The notes: generated by a model from the letters alone, not told the origin. Positions 1 through 24,775 are shown, numbered from the stretch's first letter. The stretch: DNA of 64,000 nucleotides from Trachythela sp. YZ-2020 (GCA_016169945.1 JADLSH010000365.1:1732501-1796500), one strand, 5' to 3'. Made by a program: numbers and translations.

Positions 1-464
1 CGTTATTGCGCGTTTATGTCTGAATTATATTCAACACTGATTTCTTGTTTCTCTTTAGTTTCTCACAATACAAATAAATACCCACGTATGGTTCGCTCAA
101 AGTATTGCAGAGTATAGATGTTTTAGAGCGATGCGCTTTACGATCGTCAAGTCTTGAAGGAGCAATGTTTGTTGTTGGAAATATAATACTCTCATATAGA
201 CTGAAGTATGTCGAATATTTTACATAGTGCGTGACGAATATCAGCATGATTTGTACGTTTCTCGTTCGTATTGCATTTATCGTACCGTTTCCTTGATGCG
301 TTTAATATTGATCTGGTTAAAACACAATTAGTACGTATCTCAAAATGCGCAAGTATTCTATAAAGATGCATACAAGATTGACAAGAAAATTGCATGCGTT
401 TCGTGCGGCTGACTTGGGTGACCGGGGGAGTGCAAGTTTGTGACACCCCCCAGCCTCGTACTCA

Positions 465-652
465 GGCGCGTTTAAGGAAAAGAAAATTTACACATTCAGC
501 TAATTTATAGAGATCAATGGCTAAGCTGAGCGAGCGCGCGGGGGTGCTTGGGGAGGTCGCGAAACGCGGGGGTAGTGGGGAGGTCGCGAGCTTAGCCACG
601 GATCTCTATAAATTAGCTGAATGCGTAAATTTTCTTTTCCTTAAAAGCGCCT
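465..652. repeat. Foldback (MITE-like) element
   Basis: Two arms of about 60 bp are near-perfect reverse complements. They begin GGCGCGTTTAAGGAAAAG on the left and end CTTTTCCTTAAAAGCGCC on the right. The centre is GC-rich and holds two copies of GGGGAGGTCGCGA. No ORF is present. This is the architecture of a non-autonomous DNA transposon; no superfamily can be assigned. Confidence 0.7.
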
Positions 653-939
653 CCCAGGATTTGTTTTAACGTAAAAAACTGGCTTCCCTTGGCAATAGGC
701 TATGGCGGCATTGAGGCAGCATTTCACTTGCGATAGTAACTTCTAGTAATATCCATATATAGAGCGTTTTTATTAGTCATTTTTTTTGTAGTGTTGTTCC
801 ATACTCTTGTCGATCTTATCATGTGTGACTTTTGAAATGTTGCTGTCTTGCATCTTGTTGTTTCGTATGTAGCATACTGTCCGGGTGAGCTGATTTTGTT
901 ACTCTCGGTAATGTATCAATTAGATTGGCAATGGCCTGT

Positions 940-1870
940 TACTCTCCTGTATAAAGTTAGTTACCAATAAGGAATTACTCTTGCTGCATGGATCACAGTT
1001 TAGAACTGATAGAGCTATCCAGTATAAATGTAGTTAGTTTAGTTTAGGTTTCCTCCTGTAGTAACACTGGAACAATAAAGAATGATCTTACTGGAGCTCT
1101 AGGGAGAACAGTTTAGAACTGATGGAGCTATCCAGTTTAAGCAAAGTTAGTTTAAATATCTCTAACGTGCGGTGCCAGTGTGGGTAGAGTGTAGCAATAT
1201 TTTTCAGGTAGTTTTACACAACAGTCAACCGCCGAATATTTGCTACACACTAACTTCCAGACGAAGGGCCTTCGTTCGAAACGTCGAAGTTCTTATTGTA
1301 TTTTTCAGGTAGTTTTACACAACAGTCAACCGCCAAAGTTAGTTTAGTTTAGGTTTCCTCCTTCATGTAGTAATACTGGACCAATAAGGGATGATCATTA
1401 CTGGGCCTTTAGGAAGAACAGTTTAGAACTGATAGAGCTATTCAGTAAAAATAGAGTTAGTTTAGTTTAGGTTTCCTCCTGTAGTAACACTGGACCAATA
1501 AGAAATTATCCTTACTGGACCTCTAGGGAGAACAGTTTAGAACTGATAGAGCTATTCAGTATAAATAGAGTTAGTTTAGTTTAGGTTTCCTCCTGTAGTA
1601 ACACTGGACCAATAAGAAAATATCCTTACTGGACCTCTAGGGGGAACAGTTTAGAACTGATAGAGCTATCCAGTATAAATAGAGTTAGTTTAGTGTCCCT
1701 AGGTTTCCTCCTGTAGTAACACTGGACTAATAAGGCATGCTCTATATACTGGGATTTAGGGAGAACAGTTTAGAACTGATGGAGCTATATCCAGTATAAA
1801 TAAAGTTAGTTCAGTTTAGGTTTCCTCCTGTAGTAACACTGGATCAATAAGGGATGATCCTTACTGCATT
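940..1870 (+). repeat. 113-bp tandem repeat family, locus 1
   Basis: About seven or eight copies of a unit of roughly 113 bp lie head to tail. Each carries TTTCCTCCTGTAGTAACACT and CAGTTTAGAACTGATAGAGC. The array is broken at 1170-1336 by an insertion in which a short segment containing TTTTTCAGGTAGTTTTACAC appears twice. The same unit recurs at 22780-23225, 24460-24720, 28855-29000, 40720-41265 and 61395-61810. No coding potential was seen. Confidence 0.85.
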
Positions 1871-1994
1871 TTATCAGTACGTTATCTGTCAGTACGTTAT
1901 TTCAAAAAGGATTGAATAATTTAATATGAAAATTAGTGGAGCTGAATATTAAGTTAACATTTCATAAATAATACTAATGTGTAAAAATACTAAC

Positions 1995-2055
1995 CTGTGA
2001 AAAGAACAATGGTAAAAATAACAACGAGAGATAACGCTTTGGTATTGAAATTCAT
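1995..2055 (-). CDS. Possible signal-peptide exon of a minus-strand secreted-protein gene (partial)
   Basis: On the minus strand an ATG at 2055 opens 20 codons, MNFNTKALSLVVIFTIVLFT. This is a charged N-terminus followed by a hydrophobic core, as in a signal peptide. It stops at a good donor, CACAG|GTTAGT, in phase 1. An acceptor-like TTTTAATAG lies just upstream of the ATG, and a second donor-like site (minus strand, around 2258) could end a 5' untranslated exon. One candidate second exon begins after an acceptor near 870 and runs about 34 codons, with one Cys, to a stop overlapping AATAAA. Its acceptor has a poor pyrimidine tract. There is no homology support. Confidence 0.22.
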
Positions 2056-2542
2056 TTTTAATCCTTGTTTGCCTATTAAAATAGATTTACAGAAAAATAG
2101 CAGTGAGTGAATAGTGTATGTTTATACATGCACTTGTAAATTGTGTTAAATTACTCAAACAACATAAATATATAAATTTTGGTTCACAAAATGTTGGAGA
2201 GAGAGAGCGCGCGATACCATGAAAGATAGGGCAAATAGTATAATTGTTCCGCTTACCTCAAATTCTTCGTCACAACGTCAGGTAAAACTTAACTTAAGAA
2301 ATATATTTGGAAATTGAAAGAAAATAAACAAGATTTCAATATAACTTGGGGTCAATTTCCAGCACGGGAGAATGCAATTTTGAAAAGATGTAATTTATGT
2401 TATCATGAAAGAAGACAAGCGATTTTGCTTAACTCATGATGGCCGAAGTACTTCTGACCTGTAGAAACAAAATAATTTATATAAACAATTTAAACAAACA
2501 CAAGAATGCACGACCATCCATGCACGTTTTGACCACGTTCAT

Positions 2543-2724
2543 TTAAGGCCCGTTTACACTACGCACGATTATTGGCACGGCACGGATAAAAATGTTATCC
2601 GTGCCACTTTTACCCGTGCTGAGACTACCTAAATATAGGTAGTCTCAGCACGGGTAAAAGTGGCACGGATAACATTTTTATTCGTGCCGTGCCAATAATC
2701 GTGCGTAGTGTAAACGGGCCTTTA
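2543..2724. repeat. Foldback element, near-perfect hairpin
   Basis: Arms of about 85 bp starting AAGGCCCGTTTACACTACGC are almost perfect reverse complements around a short centre, CTACCTAAATATAGGTAG. There is no ORF. The lack of divergence between the arms suggests a recent insertion. Confidence 0.85.
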
Positions 2725-2807
2725 AGAGCCCATTTATCAAGCCGATTGTAACTCTAGGTAAAATCACTGATAGTGACGAAGAATTTGTGGTAAGCGAAAT
2801 AGAAATT

Positions 2808-2832
2808 ATAATATATATATATATATATATAA
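2808..2832. repeat. (AT)n microsatellite
   Basis: A short uninterrupted run of AT dinucleotides. Confidence 0.8.
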
Positions 2833-3078
2833 CAACATATATAATTGTTACAAAAAATTCTAAAATAATTTACCTGTTTAACTTTTACTTCTTTACTTAA
2901 AACCTTGCCCTTTCAAAGTGAAACCAAAATGATTTTACCTCGAAAGTTCATTTGCCTTTTAAGCTTCTGTTTAACGCATCAGTGATTTTAATTGATGAGC
3001 TCATTTGACCAAAATGAGATCATACCGGGATAAAAAATAATAATAGCAACATGCCAGTGTAAATTATTAGCTAAAATG

Positions 3079-3684
3079 GGATGCAGTTTGGTTGATGGGG
3101 AAAAAACCTTAAACATTTAAAGGTTTAATGTTTTTTATAGGTTCAAATTGATTAGTGTAACTTTTGAGAGATTCATGGTATCAGGGTATACCGTGAAAAT
3201 CTGTCACTTTTATTCAGGTTGTCAATTCAATTGAGTGATCGCTTGATTAAAAACAAAGCCAAATGAACACAAAGCCTGGATTAAAACAATGAATGATCTG
3301 ACAAGCGTTTTACAGGTAATCTCAGATGCGGTTAGCGCTGAATTTTTCCGCTTTCTTAAACCTGACCGAAAGAGTTGAACAAATTAGATTGATAAATTGT
3401 TCAACTCTTTCGGTCAGGTTTAAGAAAGCGGTAAGATTCAGCGCTAACGGCCGCATCTGCATGAGATTACTTGTAAAACGCTTGTCAGATCATTCATTGT
3501 TTAAATCCAGTTTTCAATCAAGCGATCATTCAATTGAATTGACAACCTGAATAAAGTGACAGATTTTCACGGTATACCCTGATACCATGAATCTCTCAAA
3601 AGTTACACTAATGAATTTGAACCGATAAAAACCGTTAAACCTTTAAATGTTTAAGGTTTTTTCCCCATCAACAAAACTGCATCC
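3079..3684. repeat. Large foldback element, about 606 bp
   Basis: Two arms of roughly 290 bp are reverse complements. The left starts GGATGCAGTTTGGTTGATGG and the right ends CCATCAACAAAACTGCATCC. They meet at GAACAA...TTGTTC near 3378-3402. The arms differ by point changes and small indels, so the element is not brand new. A 74-codon ORF inside is a by-product of the palindrome. As RNA it would form a very long hairpin. Confidence 0.9.
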
Positions 3685-4369
3685 ACAGAGATATTTTTTC
3701 AATTGTTTAAGATTAACTTTTAACGTCAGTTAATCCATACAGCCTTGATTTTTAATTGACCATTTCTAAAAATAGATATGATGTTATGTTATGATGCAAT
3801 ACTACGACAATGTACATTAATACCTATAGTTTTACGTAAGAAATCGACAGTATGGACTGTCACGAGCAACAAGAAGGCCATTTCAAAATTTTGTAAGGGA
3901 ATTCAATATTGCCAACTAAATAAAACTGTATCTTTTGTGGTGAGTTAATTGTGTTTTAAATTTCTTTTTAGCTGTAACGATTATGGATACTGTGTATAGT
4001 TTTTGCCATTTGCAATCAAGCACTGCACCCGCATTGCACCCAGAAAGTTGTGAATACAAATGCAAGGGGTGCACTTGCACCCGCTGCACCAGTGGTTCCG
4101 GCATCCCTGGAAACGTTTGTCTAATTAGTGCATGTATGTTTTATGCGTGATTACTTGACTAAGGGCGTGTTTCTATGGAGGCGGGACAAAGAAGCGATCT
4201 GTTTGTATGGGACCGAGTTCATATTCTAACGGAGGTATGCAGTCCCAGACTGCTTTCTAGTATTGTAAATATTGCGAGTCTCAAAATAGAGCATAAATAT
4301 ATACCACAAAAATTCATTTATACACATATCTATTTTATTTTGTTCTAATAAATTTTAGATTACTTATAA

Positions 4370-4462
4370 CCATTAACACACAACTTTCCACTTGAGAAGT
4401 AAAACCGACCTGTGTTAGGCAGAGTAAAACAACGTTAACGAAGTAGGGCGCATTGCAGTTTC
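4370..4462. repeat. Short element of the TAACCCATTAA family (diverged copy)
   Basis: The stretch ATAACCATTAACACACAACT through the GCGCATTGCA motif is a diverged relative of better copies at 48305-48420, 48440-48560 and 51455-51535. The family is recognised by CACTTTCCCC, TTAGACAGAGTAAA and GCATTGCA in that order. It is non-coding. Confidence 0.5.
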
Positions 4463-4547
4463 ATTGTTACTATGACTAAGGTGAAAATTTTAAACGAAAA
4501 ATCCGTTTAATATATCCTATTTGACAGATCAAAGTGGTATTTTCAAG

Positions 4548-16828
<12,281 letters not shown>

Positions 16829-17138
16829 ATGAATTAATGAGGACAGTCAGGGAAAATTTACGCTTAATGAATGTCTAATTCTCAATATTCAATTATTATT
16901 TTAGATTATTCATTAAAAATACTCCATATTAATTATGGTTGATGTAAAATATATATTTACATTGAATTCATTCAATGTTTGCAATATGTTGAAGCTTAAT
17001 GATTGTCTGATTATCCATATTTTATTGCATTATTCATTAAAATGTACTACATTTTACTTGTAAATGTTATTATTGTGAAAGAGGTGAATAGCTGAATTGA
17101 TAAAGATGATTAAAAATTTTGTCGATGTCTTGAGGCTT

Positions 17139-17656
17139 AAAGGGATATGGCAATAAAAATTTAGTTTGACTCATTTGAAAGAACTTTTAAAATTATACCT
17201 AAATCTCCCTTACCGATTTTTCGTATCTTTCTTAGTTCTTGAGATATTTTGACAGAAATAATCATAAATCAGCGAGCTATCCGCCATCTTGGATTTTTGT
17301 GGATATGCTTTAGTCACAAGCTCTTACCCAGAAAGCCTATGGTTATTATGAGCCCAAAATTATACTTCGGTCACTATTTCAAATAACAAATTGACTGACA
17401 ACTTTTTAAACATCTACTCCTTGTTATTCGGTCACCTAGGAGTAGTTTTATATGGCTAACCCTGCTTGTGACGTCACTAAAACCACCGTTAATGAGATCA
17501 AAAAATAATGCAAGATGGCGGACAGCTCATTGTTTTAAATCAAAATATCTCAAGAACTAAGCAAGATACGAAAAATCGGTAAGGGAGATTCAGATGTAAT
17601 TTTAAAAGTTCTTTCAAATGAGATAAACTAAATTTCTATTGCCATATCCCTTTAAT
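17139..17656. repeat. Foldback element, about 518 bp
   Basis: Arms of 130 bp or more are reverse complements. The left begins TTAAAGGGATATGGCAATAA and the right ends with its complement. Both include CTCCCTTACCGATTTTTCGT or its reverse and CCAAGATGGCGGA-type text near the middle. It has no ORF and lies downstream of the secreted-protein gene. Confidence 0.85.
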
Positions 17657-17679
17657 GCTTGTTCTTTATACAGGGTGTA

Positions 17680-18260
17680 TAAAAAAAGGTAATCCTACTT
17701 TGACATACTATCGCGCGCAAAATATTTAGTTTATAGGCTTACCTTTTTCACAGAAATAAGATCAGGCTTTTAGCTGTCAAACGACACCTTTTTTGTATCA
17801 TTGCGATCAATAATGGCCCAATACGATCCGATGAAAAAAGAGTGTTCGAAATCACATTTTTTCCACCTTTGGGAATTAGACGTCCCTCGAATTTTCAACC
17901 ATTTGCCCAAATGATGCTTGCATATTTGTGAAACGTTCAGCAATGTCAGTTCAGTCTGCAAATTTTCTGTTTCGTCAAATGTTCTAACTACCACATTTCG
18001 ATTTTAACATTTCTTAAATTTACCAAAACTTCATAAATAGTCCATGGGTTACGCCATCTTATTAAAATTCTTAAATATGAATTCGAAATTAAATGAGAAT
18101 AATTTTAATAGGCAGACAATAGCTTTGCTCAACTTCCTGCAATGGTGGAAAAAATGCGTTTTCGACCGGCAATCAGTTTAATCGTATCGTATTGGCCATT
18201 TTTGATCGGAATGATACAAAAAAGGTAAAATTTGACAGCTAAAAGATTGATCTTTATTCG
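17680..18260. repeat. Foldback-like element, diverged
   Basis: TTTTTTGTATCATT and CCAATACGAT on the left (17788-17830) recur reversed on the right (18185-18225, ATCGTATTGGCC and AATGATACAAAAAAGG). Arms are only partly alike, so this is an older or rearranged copy. A 74-codon minus ORF inside has no recognisable domain. Confidence 0.55.
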
Positions 18261-18554
18261 TATGAATAAAGCACAAATATACAACATAAATGACCTTCAA
18301 AAACTCATTAATAATTCATAAGCTTTTTGGCAAATCATGTCAACCATAATATGTCACGTGAAGTGGCTTTATACCTGATAAAACTCGTCTTCATTAGTAC
18401 AGTATTCTTTATGAAAGCTCATCCTAATTAGTAATCTTTATATAAAGAATACTAATGAGATGTTGTTGAAGCCGTTCAATAAACTCGCAGTACGTGTTTA
18501 TTAGGTCTAATATCACTCGCGCTCCGCGCTCGTGGTTTTAAACCTAATAAAACA

Positions 18555-18900
18555 CTCCTGTTAGAAATGTTTCTTGAATAGATATGCTCTTTTATTCCAA
18601 CATTTGGCCTTCTAACTTCAACTTCACTTCATTGACATGAATACTTACGTAAAATGTTAGTGGTTATCAAATTATTTAATAGGCCATTTTTAGCTAATTC
18701 TCGACACTTCCAAAAATATTTACTCAAGTTTAAACGCAGCTATCTCGGTCAATATTGCATGAAAATGCGAATGGCACATATCAAAATTTACGTTAGACAT
18801 CGCTGAATGCAACGAAATGTGTTTTAGTGTAATAGCTCTTTTAGTTTTTAAGTTATATTAAATCAAATAGTCGTACTTTTTTGCGCCATCCGGTACTATA
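18555..18900. repeat. Half copy of the foldback element at 41306-41932
   Basis: The text from GAAATGTTTCTTGAATAGAT through GTTTAAACGCAGCTATCTCG to CAGTCGTACTTTT-like sequence matches the right half of the element at 41306-41932, with small changes. Only one arm is present. Confidence 0.75.
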
Positions 18901-19620
18901 TTATTAATTAAAGCATATTCCATTGATGAAAAGATATACATTTAAATGTTATTATCGATCATGCATTTGATTGGCTGCTGCATGGCCTATCGTGATTTGT
19001 CAGTGGCTAGCAATTATCTTACCGATGCCGAAGGCAGATAACCGAGTTCAATAATTGTTTTATTGTTCAACATTTCACTCTCATTGCAATGCAAAAGTTC
19101 AAACGTTACCAAGCCAGTACAATCAAGAAGTCTATTTTTCCTCTTTAGATCGATTGACTGACTCCCACACAGATTCACAAGAGCTTACAATTCGTATACG
19201 TTATAGTACTGAGATGTACAATTATAAATAGCGCATTAAAAGACATTGAAGCGTGGGCCTGCTCCTAGTTACTGAGCACTTAAAACTCTCAGTGGTGTCT
19301 TAAAAGTGACGTCATCGTAGTGACCTCCGTAAAACGGACATCGTTCTAATACGGGCACCTTGCTCTGTACGTTTGGTATAGCCATATTAGGGAGGTTCGA
19401 CTAAAATAGCGAAGTCACTAGTTTTACCTGACAAATGCAGTGTGTAATCTTAAGTCGTGCAAAATTCCTATCTGATAGATATAAGGTTTTCTTTATTGTT
19501 TGCAGAATGCGGATTTTGCAAAGTAACCTCTTCAGTTGTCTTTCATAGTTGAAATAGAAACATAATGCATGCATGAATCTCCTATTGAATGACCTACATG
19601 AGATTATTAGTAGGTTTTAC
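18900..19620. other. Gene-free stretch
   Basis: I see no ORF with coding character, no RNA gene and no tandem array. A short relic of the 17-bp repeat text (AACGGACATCGTTCTAATAC) lies at about 19333-19352. Confidence 0.5.
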
Positions 19621-20010
19621 TAAAGCCCTGGTCAAATGAAAATGAGAGTCGATGAGAGTTGGCAAGCGAGATTTTGCATGAGAGTTTTATCAACACTCAT
19701 GCACTGCCAAACTAGAACAAGAGTTGACTGCATGGATATTACCACGCGAAGCGCTCAAACATGCAACAACTCTCATCAACTCTCATCACAATTTGAACTA
19801 GCTCAAAGTTGATAAGAGTGCATGAGAGAGTTTGTATAGCAGTTTCATCAACTCTCATGACCCGAGAACAAGAGTTGCATGAGAGTTGACTATCAAAATT
19901 TGAATCAGCTCAAAGTTCAGAGTCGATGAGAGTTGGCGGTGAAAGACGAGCGAGAGTTGCAACTCTCATTGACTCTCATCATTCATGATCGTCGTTTGAC
20001 CAGAACGTAA
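19621..20010. repeat. AACTCTCATC foldback family, copy 1
   Basis: An AT-poor element built from many copies of AACTCTCATC and its reverse complement GATGAGAGTT. Its ends carry GGTCAAATGA and TCGTTTGACC. Related copies are at 23812-24030, 42958-43035, 51755-51955 and 53712-54152. It has no ORF; internal redundancy lets it fold in many ways. Confidence 0.8.
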
Positions 20011-21160
20011 GCACTATCTGGTACAGTAGATGGTGGTCAACCAATAGTTATTACAATAGTGGTAGTTTATGTCATGTATAGCATCATGCTGTCTTGTAAA
20101 TGGTGCTGTGTAGTTAAATTTTCTAGCTCCTAGAAGTATCAAAATTTCACCACCATCTGCCCTGTAACGCTCACTGAAACTCACTAATAGTACAATTTAT
20201 TATGTATTTCAATAGATGTTTCAAATATAGTAAATTAGTTTCGAATACAATTTATAGTGCCTTAGCTTCATGATTTACTTGTACCCTCTCCGCCCACGTG
20301 TAATTAATTATATCTATATATACGCCCCAAATAATTACTGTATACTTGACACAAGGACCTTCCTTAGCTTAGGGTTAGATTGCTGTATGTACTTCTGGAA
20401 CTTCCTTTGGCAGGAAACGCATGTGATGCTCACTCGTTGTACCAAAGGTCTCAGAATTACACTTTTGCTTTATATCTTTGCTTAAAGTGCACGTGGTGCG
20501 AAATTTTTTATTCCCTTAAACGAAAGAACATTTAAAACTTTAAAGTAAGTAAACTTCTTTTGAAGATTTTGTTTCCTACGCAAGACCCAATAGAATGACT
20601 ACGCAATTGGGCTCAGCCTTGCAACTGCTGCTTAAACACATCCTGATACATCTTGAGCAAGATATTTACAACATAGTTACAACTTGTTCTTTCTGTCTAT
20701 AGGTATAACTTGAGAATATATTAACAGTATTAAAAGTCAGCCAATGATCACAAAGCTTTTTTGCTCAAAACTTGCTCGTCTTAACTTGCTAAGCTACGAC
20801 CTCTCTCGTGGCGGTGAGCTCAGCCAAGAGCTCTTATGTGCGGCATGCTTTAAAGTTCTTTTGGTTAAGAGAATAATTTTTTTTCCATATTCACTTTAAA
20901 GTGCCAATCACCACTTTAACTATTGGCCTCAAGGATACGAGTATGGAGTGCAGCCAGGTCTGCATGCGCACGCTTTAAAATGATACATTCTGACTCGGAA
21001 TAAAACATAAAGGGGAAACTGAAAGATTAAAAATATGCGTGTCACAGTATTGTTTTTTTAATAGAAAATATAATAGGAAAAAGGGTTTCCGTACAGGAAA
21101 CCGAAACGTTAGACAAAATCAAACAATTTCAAATATAATCTGGACGAACACTCAGCCACG
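20011..21160. other. Gene-free stretch
   Basis: Short ORFs only, without recognisable domains or splice context. No repeat family was identified. Confidence 0.45.
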
Positions 21161-21164
21161 TAAT

Positions 21165-21390
21165 TATCATTTCACATGTTAAAATGCACATTTCATATAT
21201 ATGCATGTGAAATTCAGAATTTTCACCTATGAAATTGGAGTTTCATATATTCTTTCACGCGCGAAAATAAAGGTTTAAATTATGTGAAAATTAATTTCAC
21301 ATGTGAAATTGTTTTTTCATATGTGGAATTGCAGAACAGTTCAAATGTGAACAGATATGCGCATTCACGTGCGAATGCATAATAATGTGA
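21165..21390. repeat. Degenerate TTCACATGTGAAA-rich repeat
   Basis: Several near-palindromic TTTCACATGTGAAA-like motifs are spaced irregularly. The same kind of text occurs at 52470-52610 in a MAPK15 intron. It is non-coding. Confidence 0.6.
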
Positions 21391-21863
21391 ATTTTCGGCA
21401 AGGGTAAGAAAAGATATAGTGTATACATATCGATCTTAATTATTCAATGAATCAAAGTATCTCTTTCAAGACACATTTACAGTGAAACATGTTTTCTAAG
21501 TAATTCTTCAGCGGATAAGTGTATCACATTGGCAACCGATCTAAGTTGGCTCAGTTGTTGTCAGAGAATTTCAGTGAAGTTCAAAGATGGTATTGGTTGG
21601 ATTCTTAGAAGAAATTGAATGTTTTCTCTAATTTTTTGAGAATGCGGATAAGCCCTTCACTTCACTTATAGCTAATTACTTAATGCATGAATAAAATTAA
21701 AGGCACAAAGATAAGCACTCCTCTTGAATAAGCACTATCGCGTATGCTGAATTACCTTTCAAAGGGAACAGAAAGAAGACCAGCTTATACTTGCACAAAC
21801 ACCAGTAGCCTACTGACTATCATGCATCAAACTGCATGCAAAATAGAGGGGTTTCACGTTAAA

Positions 21864-22500
21864 TAAAAAACTCTTAAAATCCAGATTATTGCGACGATAC
21901 TTTAGCATTATTTATCCATCATTATGAAGAACATTCCACAAAAATATTAGGTTTGTGCTATTATTCTTTCCAGAATTACGGAGTTTTTAGTTATAGAAAT
22001 TGCTGACGTCAGCATTATTTCAGAAGTCGTTACACGCTGTTTTTTACGCACAACGTAACTGAAAAATGTCGGTTTGGCTTTCAAACGGATCAGTAATCTG
22101 TTCCAAATTACAGTTGTAGCATTTGGGCTGAAACGCTTTGAAATATTGGCATCACAATTTTTGGCGGCCATGTTGTTGGTCAGATTTGACCAACAACATG
22201 GCGGCCAAAATACAAACTGATGTGCAACTATGACTATTTTTTTCAAATAAATTATTCAAATTGAACTAACAATAAGATAAGCCACATATTTTTTTATGAA
22301 TAACCAAACTTTATGCATTTCTAATATCATGCTGACGTCAGGAAAACTCTGTAACTCAGGAAGGAATATTTGTATCAACCTAGAATTTTTGAATAAAACT
22401 CGGTGTAATGATCTACAAAACATATAAAGTAATCAGCTTTTCAGCTTTCGTTTTTAATATATTACAAATTTTGTAACGCTAGATAAAACCCCTCTATAGA
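21864..22500. repeat. 640-bp repeat element, uninterrupted copy
   Basis: It matches the sequence flanking the LINE at 25638-27470 (shared text TATGAAGAACATTCCACAAA and GCTTTCAAACGGAT). It contains its own short hairpin, TTGGCGGCCATGTTGTTGG and reverse complement, at 22158-22209. Being uninterrupted, it serves as the empty-site reference for the LINE insertion. Confidence 0.75.
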
Positions 22501-22779
22501 CAACATAACAACTATAAAATTGTTGACTTTAAATGGAAGATAATACAACTTGTAGATCAGAATGAACTCATGTACACTCGTTGAACTGAGCTTAACTCGT
22601 TTTTCAAAGCCTAGATCAGTCCTTAGTGCAGGTAAAAGTACTTAAATGCAGTGGTTATAGTATACATGTGTGAACAGGCTTTGAATCCCTGCAATACATA
22701 TAGTTCTGTTTGCCTCAGTCGAGGGGAGTTTTCCCATGTTGGCTCAGTACCAAATACTGCAGGTGAATTTTCTCAGAGT

Positions 22780-23225
22780 ATTGCGGTTTCCTGCTGTAGT
22801 AACACTGGAATAATGAAGGGTAGCTCTTCTTCATGGACTTGTGGTCCTTGGGAGAACAGTTTAGAACTGATACAGTAATCCAGTATATAAATGAAGTTAG
22901 TTTATATAAATGAAGTTAGGTTTCCTCCTGTCATGGACCAAAAAGGATTGCCCTAACTGGACCTCCAGGGAGAACAGTCTAGAACAGATAGAATTATCCA
23001 GTATAATTACTATAAATTAAGTTTTTCCTCCTGTAGTAACACTGGGCCAATCCTTACTGGACCTTAGGAAGAACAGTTTAGAACTGATAGAGCTATTATA
23101 TCCAGTATAAATAAAGTCAGTTTAGTTTAGGTTTTCTTCTATTCTGACACTGAACCAATTCCAATCCCTTACTGAACTTCTATATATAGAGAAAACAGTA
23201 TAAATAAACTTAGTTTAGTTGAGTT
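22780..23225 (+). repeat. 113-bp tandem repeat family, locus 2
   Basis: About four diverged units with CCTGTAGTAACACTGG-type and CAGTTTAGAACTGATA motifs, in the same orientation as the locus at 940-1870. It is more decayed, with truncated units. Confidence 0.75.
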
Positions 23226-23619
23226 GTATATTATACTCTTTCACTTGAAATCGCCTTGCCAGGAAGACGCTTAGCACTCAGTTCTTTCGAGTGCATGAGA
23301 TTATATAAAATATCTAGGAGGCAATTAATCAACATGACATGCACTGATGAATGATTTATTATCCGCACAGGGTAATGCTGCACTACAGTCATCTCTGGCC
23401 CTGGACAAGAGCTATACAATTGAGGAAAATTGATTTAACTTCACTATTTTATAAAGACTACCCAAGATCAAATCCATGCTCTATTAACTATTAGTATTAC
23501 TGTAAGAGTCATGCAATTTCGTGGTGATAAAAAAGATATACAAAATTAGTCAAAGTACAGTTTAAAGAGTAATTCCTGTGTAAATGACCTTATTAAAACT
23601 GCAGAATATTGTACATTTC

Positions 23620-23810
23620 GTCCTGTTATTCGTCAAAAACTATGGAAATAATATGGAATGATATTTTCACAGTATTTCCATATTACATCCATAGTATTTC
23701 CAGAGTATGAAAATGGTAATTGTTATGGAAATTATACTAATTCCATACTAATTGCCATTTTCATACTAAATCATGGCAATTAGAATTCATACTATTTCCA
23801 GCCCCGGTCA
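23620..23810. repeat. Degenerate TATGGAAAT-rich repeat
   Basis: Irregular copies of ATGGAAATA and of its complement TATTTCCAT. Related text is at 25440-25590. It is non-coding and resembles a decayed foldback. Confidence 0.5.
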
Positions 23811-23811
23811 A

Positions 23812-24030
23812 ACGACGATGAGAGTTGACGAGAGTCAATGAGAGTTGCAACTCTCGCTCGTGTTTCACCGCCAACTCTCATCGACTCTTTGAACTTTGAG
23901 CTGGTTCAAATTTTGATAGTCAACTCTCGTGCAACTCTTGTTCTCGGGTCATGAGAGTTGATGAAACTCTTATACAAACTCTCGCTTGCCAACTCTCATC
24001 AACCCTCGTCCTCGTTTGACCGGGGTTCTA
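23812..24030. repeat. AACTCTCATC foldback family, copy 2
   Basis: Ends read GCCCCGGTCAAACGACGATG on the left and CTCGTTTGACCGGGGTT on the right, which are terminal inverted repeats. The body is AACTCTCATC/GATGAGAGTT motifs. Confidence 0.85.
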
Positions 24031-24459
24031 GTTAGATAAATTATTGGTGTGCAATCATAGCTACAACGTTGTATGTAGATTGTATGGTACGAGTCGGTAT
24101 ATACATGACACAAAACTGATATATAAAAAACTGATCCAGGGTCCCCGAAGGTCAGGGTTCATCATGCTGATGGGATTATACCTTCCATCCAAAATAAAGT
24201 GCATGTATGTCTTGTAATCCAAAAAAACACCGTTTCCATAGTTACTTTGTTTTAGCTGCAAATATTTCTCAGCTGAAAGAACTGTAGAAAAACAGGAAAT
24301 GTCTCTTTCAGTTCTTTGAAAACTTAATTATTATCTTTGAAACAGGAACACATCGCGCCCTTGTATGTACCTTTGAGAGCACAGTGATGCATGTAGGTCG
24401 ACTACATCTTGCTAATGAGTTAAGCATATCAAGATCGCGCGTGTCAGGTTTTTCAAGTA

Positions 24460-24720
24460 ATTGGAGGAAACCTGCATTAAACTGGACTGGAATTACTGAG
24501 ATTCGAAAGCTCTATGGAAGTCCAGTAAGGGCCATCTGATTGCGTTTTGCTACAGGAGGAAACCTAAACTAAACTAACTTTATTTATACTGGATAGCTCT
24601 ATATCAGTTCTAAACTGTTCTCCCTAGAGGTCCAGTAAGGTTCATCCCTTATTGATCCAGTGTTACTACAGGAGAAAACCTAAACTAAACTAACTTTATT
24701 TATACTGGAAAACCCTGAAG
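24460..24720 (-). repeat. 113-bp tandem repeat family, locus 3 (reverse orientation)
   Basis: About two units in reverse orientation (ACAGGAGGAAACCTAAACTA, CAGTTCTAAACTGTTCTCCC), followed at 24776 by a CA repeat. Confidence 0.8.
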
Positions 24721-24775
24721 GTGAAGGGGACATGTACTAAACCCTATGTCACCAAAATGCATGCATCCCCTCCCC

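Noticed and set aside
192..446. Minus-strand ORF of 84 codons as second exon of the gene starting at 2055
   Set aside because: No acceptor gives the needed phase 1 without an early stop, and composition is not coding-like.
3326..3550. A 74-codon plus-strand gene
   Set aside because: It spans the centre of a 606-bp palindrome; the two halves are reverse complements of one another.
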